Below are positions 43,817-51,039 of a stretch of 64,000 bases of DNA, piece by piece. The notes below the pieces were generated by a model, which saw nothing but the letters and a program-made list of their open reading frames with translations, made no database searches and was not told the origin of the DNA. Location: NCBI GenBank assembly GCA_035762545.1, contig DASTOM010000024.1, positions 124,001-188,000 on the forward strand, written 5' to 3'. The position numbers and the translations under genes are program-made. Within the stretch, counting starts at the first letter, position 1, and every line of letters starts with the position of its first letter. The DNA comes from JANQRA01 sp035762545. GTDB taxonomy: Bacteria > Actinomycetota > Acidimicrobiia > Spongiisociales > ZC4RG35.

Positions 43817-44535
43817 TGAAACCACTGATCGGTGTCACAGTGTGGAAGAGGACCCTGGACACGTATTACGGACCGGACACACTGCAAACCCTGTCCACGT
43901 ACTACACCGACTCTGTGATCGCCGCCGGCATGGTCCCGGTCCTGTTCCCGTCTTCCCTCGACCCCGGCGACGCCGATCGGCTCGTCGCCACCGTTGACGG
44001 CGTGCTGATCTCAGGGGGCGACGACGTCGACCCGGCGACCTATGGGGAGGAGAACACCCATTCAACCAAGGTGAGTCCCGACGCCGATCGTTTCGAGATC
44101 GCCGTCGTGGCGGCCGCCCGCACCCAGGGCAAGCCACTTCTCGCCATCTGCCGCGGGCTCCAAGTCCTCAACGTTGCCCTCGGCGGGACCCTGCAACAGG
44201 AGGTCACCTCGCCGGGCGGAGTCCACGAACTGGTCACCAGTGAGCACGAGGAGATGAACGCCCGCAGGCACACCGTCACTTTCGAGGACGATTCGCTGCT
44301 GCGTGGCATCTACGGGGCCGACGAGGCCAAGGTCAACACACTTCACCATCAGGGTTTGGCCGAGTTGTCACCCGGCCTGATCGTGGAGGGTCGCACCGAC
44401 GACGGGCTCGTCGAAGCTGCCCGTTGGGCCGGTGACTGGTGGGCACTCGGTGTTCAGTGGCATCCGGAGCGGCTCGAAGGAGAGCACCAGCAACTGTTCG
44501 CCGAGTTCCGCAGACGGGTGACCGGCGAGGTCTAG
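43813..44535 (+). CDS. Gamma-glutamyl-GABA hydrolase-like class I glutamine amidotransferase
   Basis: A peptidase C26-type protein of 240 residues, like PuuD, which removes the gamma-glutamyl group from intermediates of amine degradation. It has the nucleophile in LLAICRGLQVLN (Cys about 113), VQWHPE (His about 217, followed by the Glu), and the family block GVLISGGDDVDPATYGEE. The ATG overlaps the FAH stop, so it is coupled to a ring-cleavage-pathway enzyme. It converges with the arsR gene by a 4-base overlap. A pairing with the GS-like ligase at 37113-38426 fits the PuuA/PuuD logic. Confidence 0.85.
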   Translation: MMKPLIGVTVWKRTLDTYYGPDTLQTLSTYYTDSVIAAGMVPVLFPSSLDPGDADRLVATVDGVLISGGDDVDPATYGEENTHSTKVSPDADRFEIAVVAAARTQGKPLLAICRGLQVLNVALGGTLQQEVTSPGGVHELVTSEHEEMNARRHTVTFEDDSLLRGIYGADEAKVNTLHHQGLAELSPGLIVEGRTDDGLVEAARWAGDWWALGVQWHPERLEGEHQQLFAEFRRRVTGEV

Positions 44536-44894
44536 ACGAGGGCGCGGACCGGGCTCAGTGCCTCGGCGACGTCCTCTAGTCGCTCGGTGACGACGCGGTA
44601 GTGAACCCAGCGTCCCCGTCGCTCTCCTTCGACCAGCCCTGCTTCGCGCAGCACCTTCAGGTGATGGGAGATGGTCGGCTGGCTGAGTCCCAGAGGTCCC
44701 TCCATCTCACAACCGCAGGAGGTTCCCTCGGGAGCTGCCAGGAGCATCGAGACGATGCGCAGCCTGACCGGATCGGCGAGAGCGGCGAGCATGGGAGCCA
44801 TGGCGTTGGCTCGATCTGCGTCGATTTCCCCGTCGTGGAGAGGTGTGCAGCAGAAGTCGTCGATCTGAATCGTCTTCACCCTCCCAGCATACAT
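44532..44894 (-). CDS. ArsR/SmtB-family metalloregulatory repressor
   Basis: About 120 residues with a winged helix (LADPVRLRIVSMLL, then LSQPTISHHLKVLREAGLVEGERRGRWVHYRV in two blocks). The inducer-binding Cys pair C-G-C lies just before the recognition helix (TSCGCEMEGPLGLSQP), the position used by As(III)-sensing ArsR proteins. A further vicinal CC (DDFCCTPL) lies at the N-terminus. Start options are an ATG at 44894 and a GTG at 44879. It is divergent from a 21-residue Cys-rich peptide gene, with a strong palindrome between them. No arsenic transporter or reductase gene is nearby. Confidence 0.9.
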   Translation of the reverse strand: MYAGRVKTIQIDDFCCTPLHDGEIDADRANAMAPMLAALADPVRLRIVSMLLAAPEGTSCGCEMEGPLGLSQPTISHHLKVLREAGLVEGERRGRWVHYRVVTERLEDVAEALSPVRALV

Positions 44895-44933
44895 TGACAA
44901 TCATCGATATATCGACGATTATCGATACATCGA
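44894..44933 (+). promoter_or_regulatory. Promoter of the Cys-rich peptide with overlapping ArsR operator
   Basis: A consensus -35 TTGACA (44894-44899) is followed after exactly 17 bases by a -10-like GATTAT (44917-44922). The spacer is filled by a 20-bp palindrome (44900-44919) with the perfect centre TCGATATATCGA and one mismatched pair. A second small dyad TATCGATA is at 44920-44927. A repressor bound here would block RNA polymerase directly; the divergent arsR gene would be autoregulated from the same site. Confidence 0.75.
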
Positions 44934-44959
44934 AGCTCGTCTATGTGTCCGAAGGAGGC

Positions 44960-45025
44960 ATGATGACACTTCGCAACACCGATCCCGGTGGCTGCTGCGG
45001 CGGCTGCGGCTGCGACTGCTGCTGA
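44960..45025 (+). CDS. 21-residue cysteine-rich peptide (metallothionein-like), ArsR-controlled
   Basis: MMTLRNTDPG followed by GCCGGCGCDCC: six Cys in the last nine residues and no other reactive side chains. The gene is supported by a near-perfect ribosome binding site (GAAGGAGG, 44951-44958, close to the ATG pair at 44960 and 44963), a consensus promoter with an ArsR-type operator 30-60 bases upstream, and a stem-loop right after the stop. Such spacing of Cys could hold a soft metal or metalloid, so a metal-buffering peptide is the natural guess; a modified-peptide precursor is the alternative. I do not recognise a named family. Confidence 0.6.
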   Translation: MMTLRNTDPGGCCGGCGCDCC

Positions 45026-45039
45026 CGGGATCACAACGG

Positions 45040-45066
45040 GTGGGGGCCCTCGTCGAGGGCTCCCAC
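45040..45066. terminator. Stem-loop between the Cys-rich peptide and the convergent nuclease gene
   Basis: GTGGGgGCCCT and AGGGCtCCCAC pair around a CGTCG loop: an 11-bp stem with one mismatch. It lies 14 bases after the peptide stop and 2 bases before the stop of the convergent gene. It has no T-run, as is usual for actinobacterial terminators. Confidence 0.55.
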
Positions 45067-45068
45067 CG

Positions 45069-45845
45069 TCACCCGAGGAGCGCCGTAGCCGAACTCCCCT
45101 CCGGGCAGTCCTCGAGGATCGGGCAATACCGACACCACGGCCCACCGCGACGCTCGAGAGCCGACCCCTCGTTCCAGGCACGCCGGATCTCGTTCACGAG
45201 ATCACCGACCTCGGCGGACACCCGGCGAACGTCATCCGATGAGGGAACGGTTCGATACCGCTCACCTGTCCGCACCGACACCGCTTCGACGTATGCGGGC
45301 AGCTCGTCTTTCTCCATCGCCCAGAGAAACGAATAGAAGAGGAGCTGGTCCTCGGCGTCGCCGATCTCCCCGGTCTTCCAATCCACCAGCCGGTGACCGC
45401 CAAGGTCCTCCCGGTAGACGGCGTCGATGGTCCCCAGGAGCCGGATGTCACCGTCCGCCTCTATGTCGACCGCGACCTCAGAGCTCTCGAACCCCTCACC
45501 CGGGAAGTTCACGAACCGCTCGTATAGACCTCGCACCTCCTCGATCACGCCGGCCAGTACCGAGGGTTTGATCTCGAGGCCGCCCAGCTTGTTGTTGAGA
45601 TTCGACGCCCCTATCTCCTCACGGCAGGCCTGGACGAAATCGTCGCTGGCGATAGGGCCTCCGGTCAGGTGTCGGCTGAAGATCCGGTGGGCCAGAGACC
45701 CGACAAATGCCGGCTTCGAGTCGGGGCCGTAGATGCCCTGGAGTTTGACGTTGGCGCTGTCCGGGCACTTCTTCCAGGCGACATACGTTGTTGCACTGAC
45801 ACGAATCTCATCACCCGGGATCACATGCGGGATAGAAACGAGCAT
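45069..45845 (-). CDS. PD-(D/E)XK nuclease, Cas4/RecB-like, with predicted Fe-S cluster
   Basis: 258 residues. Nuclease motifs are GSLAHRIFSRHL (motif with His, near residue 50), LLGTIDAVYRED (Asp), LVDWKTGE (Asp-x-Lys, near 155) and LLFYSFL. Four Cys, one at residue 27 (WKKCPDS) and three at the C-terminus (CRYCPILEDC, 238-247), have the spacing of the 4Fe-4S cluster of Cas4 and AddB. It is not beside cas or addAB genes. It may be a stand-alone DNA-end-processing exonuclease; the substrate is unknown. The start ATG is at 45845. Confidence 0.85.
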   Translation of the reverse strand: MLVSIPHVIPGDEIRVSATTYVAWKKCPDSANVKLQGIYGPDSKPAFVGSLAHRIFSRHLTGGPIASDDFVQACREEIGASNLNNKLGGLEIKPSVLAGVIEEVRGLYERFVNFPGEGFESSEVAVDIEADGDIRLLGTIDAVYREDLGGHRLVDWKTGEIGDAEDQLLFYSFLWAMEKDELPAYVEAVSVRTGERYRTVPSSDDVRRVSAEVGDLVNEIRRAWNEGSALERRGGPWCRYCPILEDCPEGSSATALLG

Positions 45846-45952
45846 CCAGGGCGAGCGTATACAGAAGATAGGACGAATCAGGTTCCGGTTGGGACCGGAC
45901 GACCGGTACCATCGGCGGCCCTCGGTCCGGGCCAGTTGGGGCGGCCCTCCAG

Positions 45953-47911
45953 ATGAAGAAGCAGCTCTCTTTTCCCATTCATCCTCTCCTCGCCGCGGTC
46001 ATAGTCGTCGGTGCGACCTTCGCCGTCCTCCTCACCTTCTATGGACTGACGAGATGGGCTTCGGCCGGTGAGGTGATGGGTCGCGTCTCGGTCGCCGAGG
46101 CCGAGGTGGGGGGCAAGACCGAGGATGAAGCCCTCAACGCGGTGAGCGCCCTGGAGATCGGGAGACTCGCCCGCATCGCCCACTTCGAGATCGAAGGCGA
46201 GTTGGTCCAGCTCGAGCCCGGGTATACGGCACTCGACATCGACGAGGAGAAGGCAGTCGCAGAGGCGATGCAAGTTGGCCGGACCGGCAACTTCGCCAAC
46301 CAGTTCCTCTTCTGGCTGGGCCACATCTTCTCCTCGACCCTGATCGAGCTGGAGGGCAGCGTAAACGAGATCGCCATTCAGGAGCTGTTCGACGAGTGGG
46401 ACACCCAGGTGATCGACCAGCCGATCAACCTCGGCTCTGTCGCCCTCGTCGAGGGCGAGCTCGTGGCCGTCTATCCGACCACGGGTGTCGGGGTCGACCG
46501 GGAGCCCGCGGAGACGATCGTGCTCGACAGCCTGCTCGCCACCGAGGCAGTCACCCAAGAGATACCGACAACGACGGTCGAGCCCCAACTGACCAGCGCC
46601 GACGTGGACGCAGCTCTTGCCGAGGCCCAGAGGATGCTCTCCGGGCCCATCACCCTCACCTACGACGGAAGTGAGGCTGTGGTCTCGGTCGAGCAGCTGC
46701 GAGAGGCCTTTGTCTCACAAACGGTCACGAACAGCCCGCCTGAGATCGTGAACTCATTCGACTCCGCGGTCATCGACTCCTACCTCGAACCATTGCGCGA
46801 ACAGTTCGAGGCCGCGCCGGTCGACGCCGAGCTGGTGATCAACGACGACATGACCGTGTCAGTTCAGCCTGGTCAGAACGGGACGAGGATCGACGAAGTC
46901 GAGACAGCTGCTCGGCTGTACGACGCCAGCCTCACGTCCGAGCGGACCGGCGAACTGCCGATCGTGGAGGGGGCGGAACCCGAGGTCACGACCGAGTACC
47001 TCGAGGGTCTGAACGTGAAGCACCTCGTTTCTCAGTTCACGACCTATCACGACTGCTGTGAGCCTCGAGTCACCAACATCCACACCATCGCCAAGGCAGT
47101 CGACGGGACCCTGGTCCTGCCGGGAGAGACATTCAGTCTCAACGACCATGTCGGAGAACGGACCTTGGAGAAGGGCTATGTGGATGCCGGCTCCATCGTG
47201 GCCGGAGAGATCGTCGACACCATCGGGGGCGGCACCAGCCAGTTCACCACGACCATGTACAACGCGGTCTTCTGGGGCGGCTACCAGGACGTGGAGCACC
47301 AGCCTCACTCGTTCTACTTCTCTCGCTATCCCGAGGGCGTCGAGGCGACGCTCTTCTGGCGCTCGATCGACCTCAAGTTCCGCAACAACCGGGAACACGC
47401 CATCCTCATCGACACCGTCTACAACGACACTTCGATCACAGTCCGCTTCTTCGGCTTCAACCACGGCCGCACCCTGATCGGGGACCACAGCGGCGGCAAC
47501 ACCAACGTGCGTGTCGCCGCCGAAGGTGGACCGGAGGCGCTGCACGTCAAGGGCAACACCTCCGACCGCTACAACCTCACCGAGCCAGGTGAGCCCCTGA
47601 TCCGTGCCAACCCGGAGGTCGGCCTCAACAGCCAGAAGAAGGTTCAGAGTGCTGGTCAGGGCTGGTCGGTGACGGTGACCCGAACCATCCTGAAGGGTGG
47701 CACCGAACAGGTCGAGGAACAGCAATGGGTGTGGCGCTATCGGCCGATGCGGGAGATCATCGAAGTCCACCCCTGCAAGGTCCCGGGGACCTCGGTGGCG
47801 TGCCCGACCACCACGACCACGACCACAGCTCCGCCCCCGACCACGACCCCGACCACGACCCCGACCACGACGACGCCGACGGACCCTGGTAGCTCGCCGC
47901 CCGACGAATAG
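45953..47911 (+). CDS. VanW-family cell-envelope protein
   Basis: 652 residues with one N-terminal membrane anchor (PLLAAVIVVGATFAVLLTFYG, in part), two PG_binding_4-like domains in the first half, and a VanW domain (LVLPGETFSLNDHVGERT, GGGTSQFTTTMYNAVFWGG, FRNNREHAILI). The C-terminus is a Thr/Pro linker encoded by tandem ACCACGACC/CCGACC triplets (about 47807-47885). VanW proteins are linked to the cell wall but their reaction is unknown. The start is an ATG with no close upstream gene; it is divergent from the nuclease gene by 107 bases. Confidence 0.9.
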   Translation: MKKQLSFPIHPLLAAVIVVGATFAVLLTFYGLTRWASAGEVMGRVSVAEAEVGGKTEDEALNAVSALEIGRLARIAHFEIEGELVQLEPGYTALDIDEEKAVAEAMQVGRTGNFANQFLFWLGHIFSSTLIELEGSVNEIAIQELFDEWDTQVIDQPINLGSVALVEGELVAVYPTTGVGVDREPAETIVLDSLLATEAVTQEIPTTTVEPQLTSADVDAALAEAQRMLSGPITLTYDGSEAVVSVEQLREAFVSQTVTNSPPEIVNSFDSAVIDSYLEPLREQFEAAPVDAELVINDDMTVSVQPGQNGTRIDEVETAARLYDASLTSERTGELPIVEGAEPEVTTEYLEGLNVKHLVSQFTTYHDCCEPRVTNIHTIAKAVDGTLVLPGETFSLNDHVGERTLEKGYVDAGSIVAGEIVDTIGGGTSQFTTTMYNAVFWGGYQDVEHQPHSFYFSRYPEGVEATLFWRSIDLKFRNNREHAILIDTVYNDTSITVRFFGFNHGRTLIGDHSGGNTNVRVAAEGGPEALHVKGNTSDRYNLTEPGEPLIRANPEVGLNSQKKVQSAGQGWSVTVTRTILKGGTEQVEEQQWVWRYRPMREIIEVHPCKVPGTSVACPTTTTTTTAPPPTTTPTTTPTTTTPTDPGSSPPDE

Positions 47912-47917
47912 GTCCCG

Positions 47918-48217
47918 CTACTCCTCTTCTTCGTCGTAGTAGCGGAGGAACGACCCGGTGACGTCGGAGACGACGCCGGCGCTGTCCTCGTCCCAACCAC
48001 CGGAACGTCGGACCGTGACGGTGTTCTGCAAGACGTAGATGTGGTCGATGCCGAGATCGAGGGCGAAGAGACGATCTGCAAGACGACCGGGGACGCCGTG
48101 GCGCTCAGAGTCTCTGCTGATGGTATGACCGTCCTGGCCGGTGAAGCTGCGGTCGGTGTCGATCACCAGCACCTCACCGATGGAGGTGGTCTTCTTGATC
48201 TCGACGTTCTGACCCAT
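47918..48217 (-). CDS. NifU/Nfu N-terminal-domain-like small protein
   Basis: 99 residues ending EEEE. The stretch LADRLFALDLGIDHIYVLQNTVTVRR corresponds to the Nfu N-terminal domain's usual LARxLFxxxGVxxVxxxxxxVTVxK pattern, and VIDTDRSFTGQDG resembles its first strands. The Cys-containing NifU C-terminal domain is absent, so it is not an Fe-S scaffold by itself. It converges on the VanW gene with a 6-base gap. The function is unknown. Confidence 0.6.
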   Translation of the reverse strand: MGQNVEIKKTTSIGEVLVIDTDRSFTGQDGHTISRDSERHGVPGRLADRLFALDLGIDHIYVLQNTVTVRRSGGWDEDSAGVVSDVTGSFLRYYDEEEE

Positions 48218-48356
48218 GGTCGGGCGAGGTTAGCCAGGGCGTGAGGACAAGCCGCCAGGTATCGGAGTCTTCGCAGTCGACATGCAGCCATTGGTCCCCA
48301 TCCCGGGTCGTAGGCGAGGGGCGTTTTCGCTCGGAATCAGGCTGATATGCCTGGGT

Positions 48357-48875
48357 TCAAGCCTGGAGGTTCTGAATGACGATGCCGGCGATCGCAGAGA
48401 GAAGCGCGATCAGAAGAACCCGGCGAGTGAGCCGTGCCGCGTCGAGGCCAGTCCGGAATGCCGACAACACCCATCCAGCAGAAGCAAACTCGACGATCAC
48501 CACCAGCGAACCAGCAGCCACAAACACTCCCGTCATCTCGACGGCCGTCCAGAGGAAGACCAGTCCCATCAACGAGAAGGTCACGCCTGTGAGAACTCCC
48601 ACACCGATGCCACGTCGCACATCAACCACGTCGGTCGAGTCGATGATCCAGGCCAGAGCGGTGACGCCGGCCAGAAGCACCAGGTACGCCATCGGGATGC
48701 GACGGAAGAGCTGCTCGTCGGAAAGCAGGCTTGGCTCCCGTTCCCGATCAAATAGCGGCCCGAAGACACCCGCATTGAAGAAGAGATCCACTCCGACCGT
48801 CAATACCCACGCTGTGAGCACCGGTCGAATGGCTAACGCGCGGCCGCTCGCCTTGGTTGGTTGCTGATCACCCAT
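48357..48875 (-). CDS. Small membrane protein of unknown function
   Basis: 172 residues from the ATG 48875 (MGDQQPTKASG) with about five hydrophobic helices: PVLTAWVLTVGVDLFFNAGVFG, MAYLVLLAGVTALAWII, GIGVGVLTGVTFSLMGLVFLW, GVFVAAGSLVVIVEFASAGWVL and LLIALLSAIAGIVIQNLQA. I recognise no family. The frame stays open to 48956, but the extra part is basic and unlike a membrane protein start. The 140 bases on its 3' side before the NifU-like gene hold nothing I can name. Confidence 0.6.
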   Translation of the reverse strand: MGDQQPTKASGRALAIRPVLTAWVLTVGVDLFFNAGVFGPLFDREREPSLLSDEQLFRRIPMAYLVLLAGVTALAWIIDSTDVVDVRRGIGVGVLTGVTFSLMGLVFLWTAVEMTGVFVAAGSLVVIVEFASAGWVLSAFRTGLDAARLTRRVLLIALLSAIAGIVIQNLQA

Positions 48876-49075
48876 CGTTTTCTCGTTCACCGTGTTTGCC
48901 AGATGGTCTGCTCCGTTCGGCTTTCGTCTTCGCCGTGAACCTATTTCACGGGCCAACGAGAAACCCAGAGTCGGAAGACCCTTGTCGTCAGCACCGGGAT
49001 CAGGGTGATCGGCGCGCTACCTGAGTCCGATTCCCGTCCGAGCAAACAGGGGTGAGGTCGGATTATCGTGCGACC

Positions 49076-49450
49076 GTGAGCTTCGACCGTCTTTCGCCGG
49101 TGTTCCCGGTCCGGGACATCGACTCGGCGGTCGAGCATTACGGCAAGCTCGGGTTCTCAGTCCGACGCTTTGAAGGCCATGAGCCCTATGCGTTCGCCGA
49201 ACGTGACGGCATCGAACTCCACCTCGCGCAGGTCGATGACTTGAAACCGAAGCGGAACATGAGCGCGGTATACCTGTACGTCGATGATGCCGACGCTCTC
49301 TATCGAGAATGGACTCGAGCCGGAATCGATGGGCGTCTCGTAGAGCCGAGCGACACCAACTACGGATTACGAGAGGGAGCCTGTCTCGATCGAGACGCCA
49401 ATCTCATCCGATTCGGTTCCGCAATAGCGAACGGCCAGCCGAACAGCTGA
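49076..49450 (+). CDS. VOC-superfamily (glyoxalase/bleomycin-resistance-like) protein
   Basis: A 124-residue single-module vicinal-oxygen-chelate protein: FDRLSPVFPVRDIDSAVEHYGKLGF opens the first beta-alpha-beta unit, and AVYLYVDDADALYREW and ACLDRDANLIRFG complete the fold. The latter is the usual metal-ligand strand, here with DRDANLIRF. Such proteins bind metal or small toxic ligands; the role is undetermined. The GTG at 49076 fits the first strand better than a GTG at 49052. The gene stands alone with over 350 bases before the next start. Confidence 0.78.
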   Translation: MSFDRLSPVFPVRDIDSAVEHYGKLGFSVRRFEGHEPYAFAERDGIELHLAQVDDLKPKRNMSAVYLYVDDADALYREWTRAGIDGRLVEPSDTNYGLREGACLDRDANLIRFGSAIANGQPNS

Positions 49451-49806
49451 CCTCTGTGGCGTGAGGCACAGCAAGGCTCGATCGGTCAGCCATACAGCCG
49501 CAATAGCGCATATCACGCACCCTGATGACGGACATGTCCCTCATGGTCGATCGCCAGATCCGTTCCGACCACATTCAGCCATAGGTGCCTTGAGCGGTAT
49601 CCTTTTCTCCTGCGTTTTCTCGAGGAGTTGTCTTTGCAGCGAACGGTTGTCCTACGTTGCCGAATCCGACATCTAACGCAAACGAGAATCCAAGAAAGCC
49701 GCCTGCCCATCGATTCGCCGGAGCTTCGATCGAGGACCTCACAACAACTGCCGATTTCGACGACACTCCGCCTCCCGCCACCGACGTTCAACCTATTCTG
49801 AGCCAC
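49451..49806. other. 356-bp intergenic stretch before the GAF-ANTAR gene
   Basis: No convincing gene or RNA. The frame of the following gene is open back to 49657, but the Asn/Pro-rich translation before 49807 has no domain character. The stretch is the only place for the promoter of the three-gene signalling operon; TTGTCT at 49627 with TACGTT 19 bases later is a weak, wide-spaced candidate. ANTAR genes are sometimes controlled by leader hairpins, but I could not find the paired hexaloops here by eye. Confidence 0.4.
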
Positions 49807-50541
49807 ATGACGTTTCGGGAGGGTCGGTTGGTCCGGGTGCTGGTGAGCCTGGCGGACACGCTCGTCTCGGACTTCGACCCGGTCGACTTGTTCTATGAGC
49901 TGGTGGTGAGCTGCACGGATCTGTTGGATGTGGCTCAGGCCGGGTTGTTGTTGACCGACGGGAACGGTGAGTTGCGGGTGGTGGCGGCGAGCAGCGAGGC
50001 CGCCGGCGTGGTGGAGCTGTTGGAACTGGACAATCAGGGTGGTCCCGGAATGGAAGCGTTTCGGACCGGCCGGCCGGTCAGGTCGGGCGACCTTGGGAGA
50101 TCTCAGGCGCAACACAAGTGGGCAGGATTCGGTGAGGCGGCAGTTGCGGAGGGCTTCCGAGCAGTCACGGCTATTCCCATGCGGCTCCGCGGCCAGGTCC
50201 TGGGAGCGCTCAACTTGTACTCGACCGAGACGGTCGACCTCTCCGACGAAGATCTGACCGCCGCCCAGGCTCTAGCGGATCTGGCCACTATCGCCATTCT
50301 CCAGGATCGGGCAGCCATCGACGACCGGACGCTGATCTCCCAGCTCCGGACGGCTCTCGAGACCCGGGTTGTGATCGAGCAAGCCAAGGGCATCGTCGCG
50401 CACGGGACCGGGATGACCATGGACGAGGCGTTCGGGCGCATCCGTGATCATGCCCGGAGCAACAACCAGCGGCTCCGGGACGTCTCCGCCGCCATAGTCG
50501 CGGGCGACCTGACGCCACCACACTTGACCACTGGCGATTAA
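49807..50541 (+). CDS. GAF-ANTAR domain transcription antiterminator
   Basis: 244 residues: a GAF sensor (residues about 25-150, with AGLLLTDGNGELRVVAASS and AIPMRLRGQVLGALNLYS) and a C-terminal ANTAR RNA-binding helix bundle (LRTALETRVVIEQAKGIVAHGTGM, in two blocks, then AFGRIRDHARSNNQRLRDVSAAIV). ANTAR proteins bind paired RNA hairpins and prevent termination. I chose the ATG at 49807. It is followed by a STAS gene and a second GAF-ANTAR gene, suggesting one stress- or nitrogen-type signalling module as found widely in actinobacteria. Confidence 0.9.
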   Translation: MTFREGRLVRVLVSLADTLVSDFDPVDLFYELVVSCTDLLDVAQAGLLLTDGNGELRVVAASSEAAGVVELLELDNQGGPGMEAFRTGRPVRSGDLGRSQAQHKWAGFGEAAVAEGFRAVTAIPMRLRGQVLGALNLYSTETVDLSDEDLTAAQALADLATIAILQDRAAIDDRTLISQLRTALETRVVIEQAKGIVAHGTGMTMDEAFGRIRDHARSNNQRLRDVSAAIVAGDLTPPHLTTGD

Positions 50542-50586
50542 CGCCGGTATTCGCGTTCTTCTCATAGAGCGGCTGCGCCTGTAAGG

Positions 50587-50602
50587 TGGTAGACAGCTAC
50601 CA
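50587..50602 (+). promoter_or_regulatory. Perfect hairpin between the GAF-ANTAR and STAS genes
   Basis: TGGTAG-acag-CTACCA, six perfect pairs with a four-base loop, in the 117-base gap before the STAS gene. It is not the six-base loop expected of ANTAR targets, so its relevance to the upstream protein is only a possibility. Confidence 0.35.
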
Positions 50603-50658
50603 AAGCAATCTGCTCTAGATCCTGGCGGACCCTCAATCATCTACGGAGAGGCCGGGAC

Positions 50659-51039
50659 ATGACCATCAGAGCTTCCGAACCGAGAGCAGGCCCATTCGGT
50701 CACGACCTTCCTCCTCTCGACGTCGCCGTCAGCAGCGAAGATCCATCCGCTTGGGTGGTCACGGTGCGAGGCGAACTGGACCTCGCCACCGGCCCGATGC
50801 TGAAACAGCACCTCGAGCCCTACCGCGATCCGAGCGGGAGCAATGGTCATCGCCGCAGGGTCATATACCTCCTCCCTGACCTGGAGTTCATCGACGCCAG
50901 CGGACTGCGCGCTCTGCTCGCGGCTGTTGATGGGCACGACCCCGCGACCATCACGATAAGGGAGCCGTCGTCGCTGGTGCGCCGAGTCCTCGAATTGGTC
51001 GGCCTGGACGCGATGATCGAGGATCGAGCGCACCTATGA
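50659..51039 (+). CDS. STAS-domain anti-sigma-factor antagonist-like protein
   Basis: 126 residues with a SpoIIAA/RsbV-like STAS fold: AWVVTVRGELDLATGPML, then RVIYLLPDLEFIDASGLRALL, where the Ser of D-A-S-G is the residue phosphorylated in classical antagonists. PATITIREPSSLVRRVLEL-type sequence ends the fold. Start at the ATG 50659 after GGAGAGGCCGGG. The stop overlaps the next gene's start (ATGA). No partner anti-sigma kinase is in the window. Confidence 0.88.
   Translation: MTIRASEPRAGPFGHDLPPLDVAVSSEDPSAWVVTVRGELDLATGPMLKQHLEPYRDPSGSNGHRRRVIYLLPDLEFIDASGLRALLAAVDGHDPATITIREPSSLVRRVLELVGLDAMIEDRAHL

Noticed and set aside
47807..47885. Tandem ACCACGACC-type DNA repeat
   Set aside because: In-frame coding sequence for the Thr/Pro linker at the VanW protein's C-terminus, not a separate element.
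48340..48362. tRNA-like GGGTTCAAGCC
   Set aside because: Resembles a T-loop, but the flanks do not pair and no acceptor or anticodon arm can be built.
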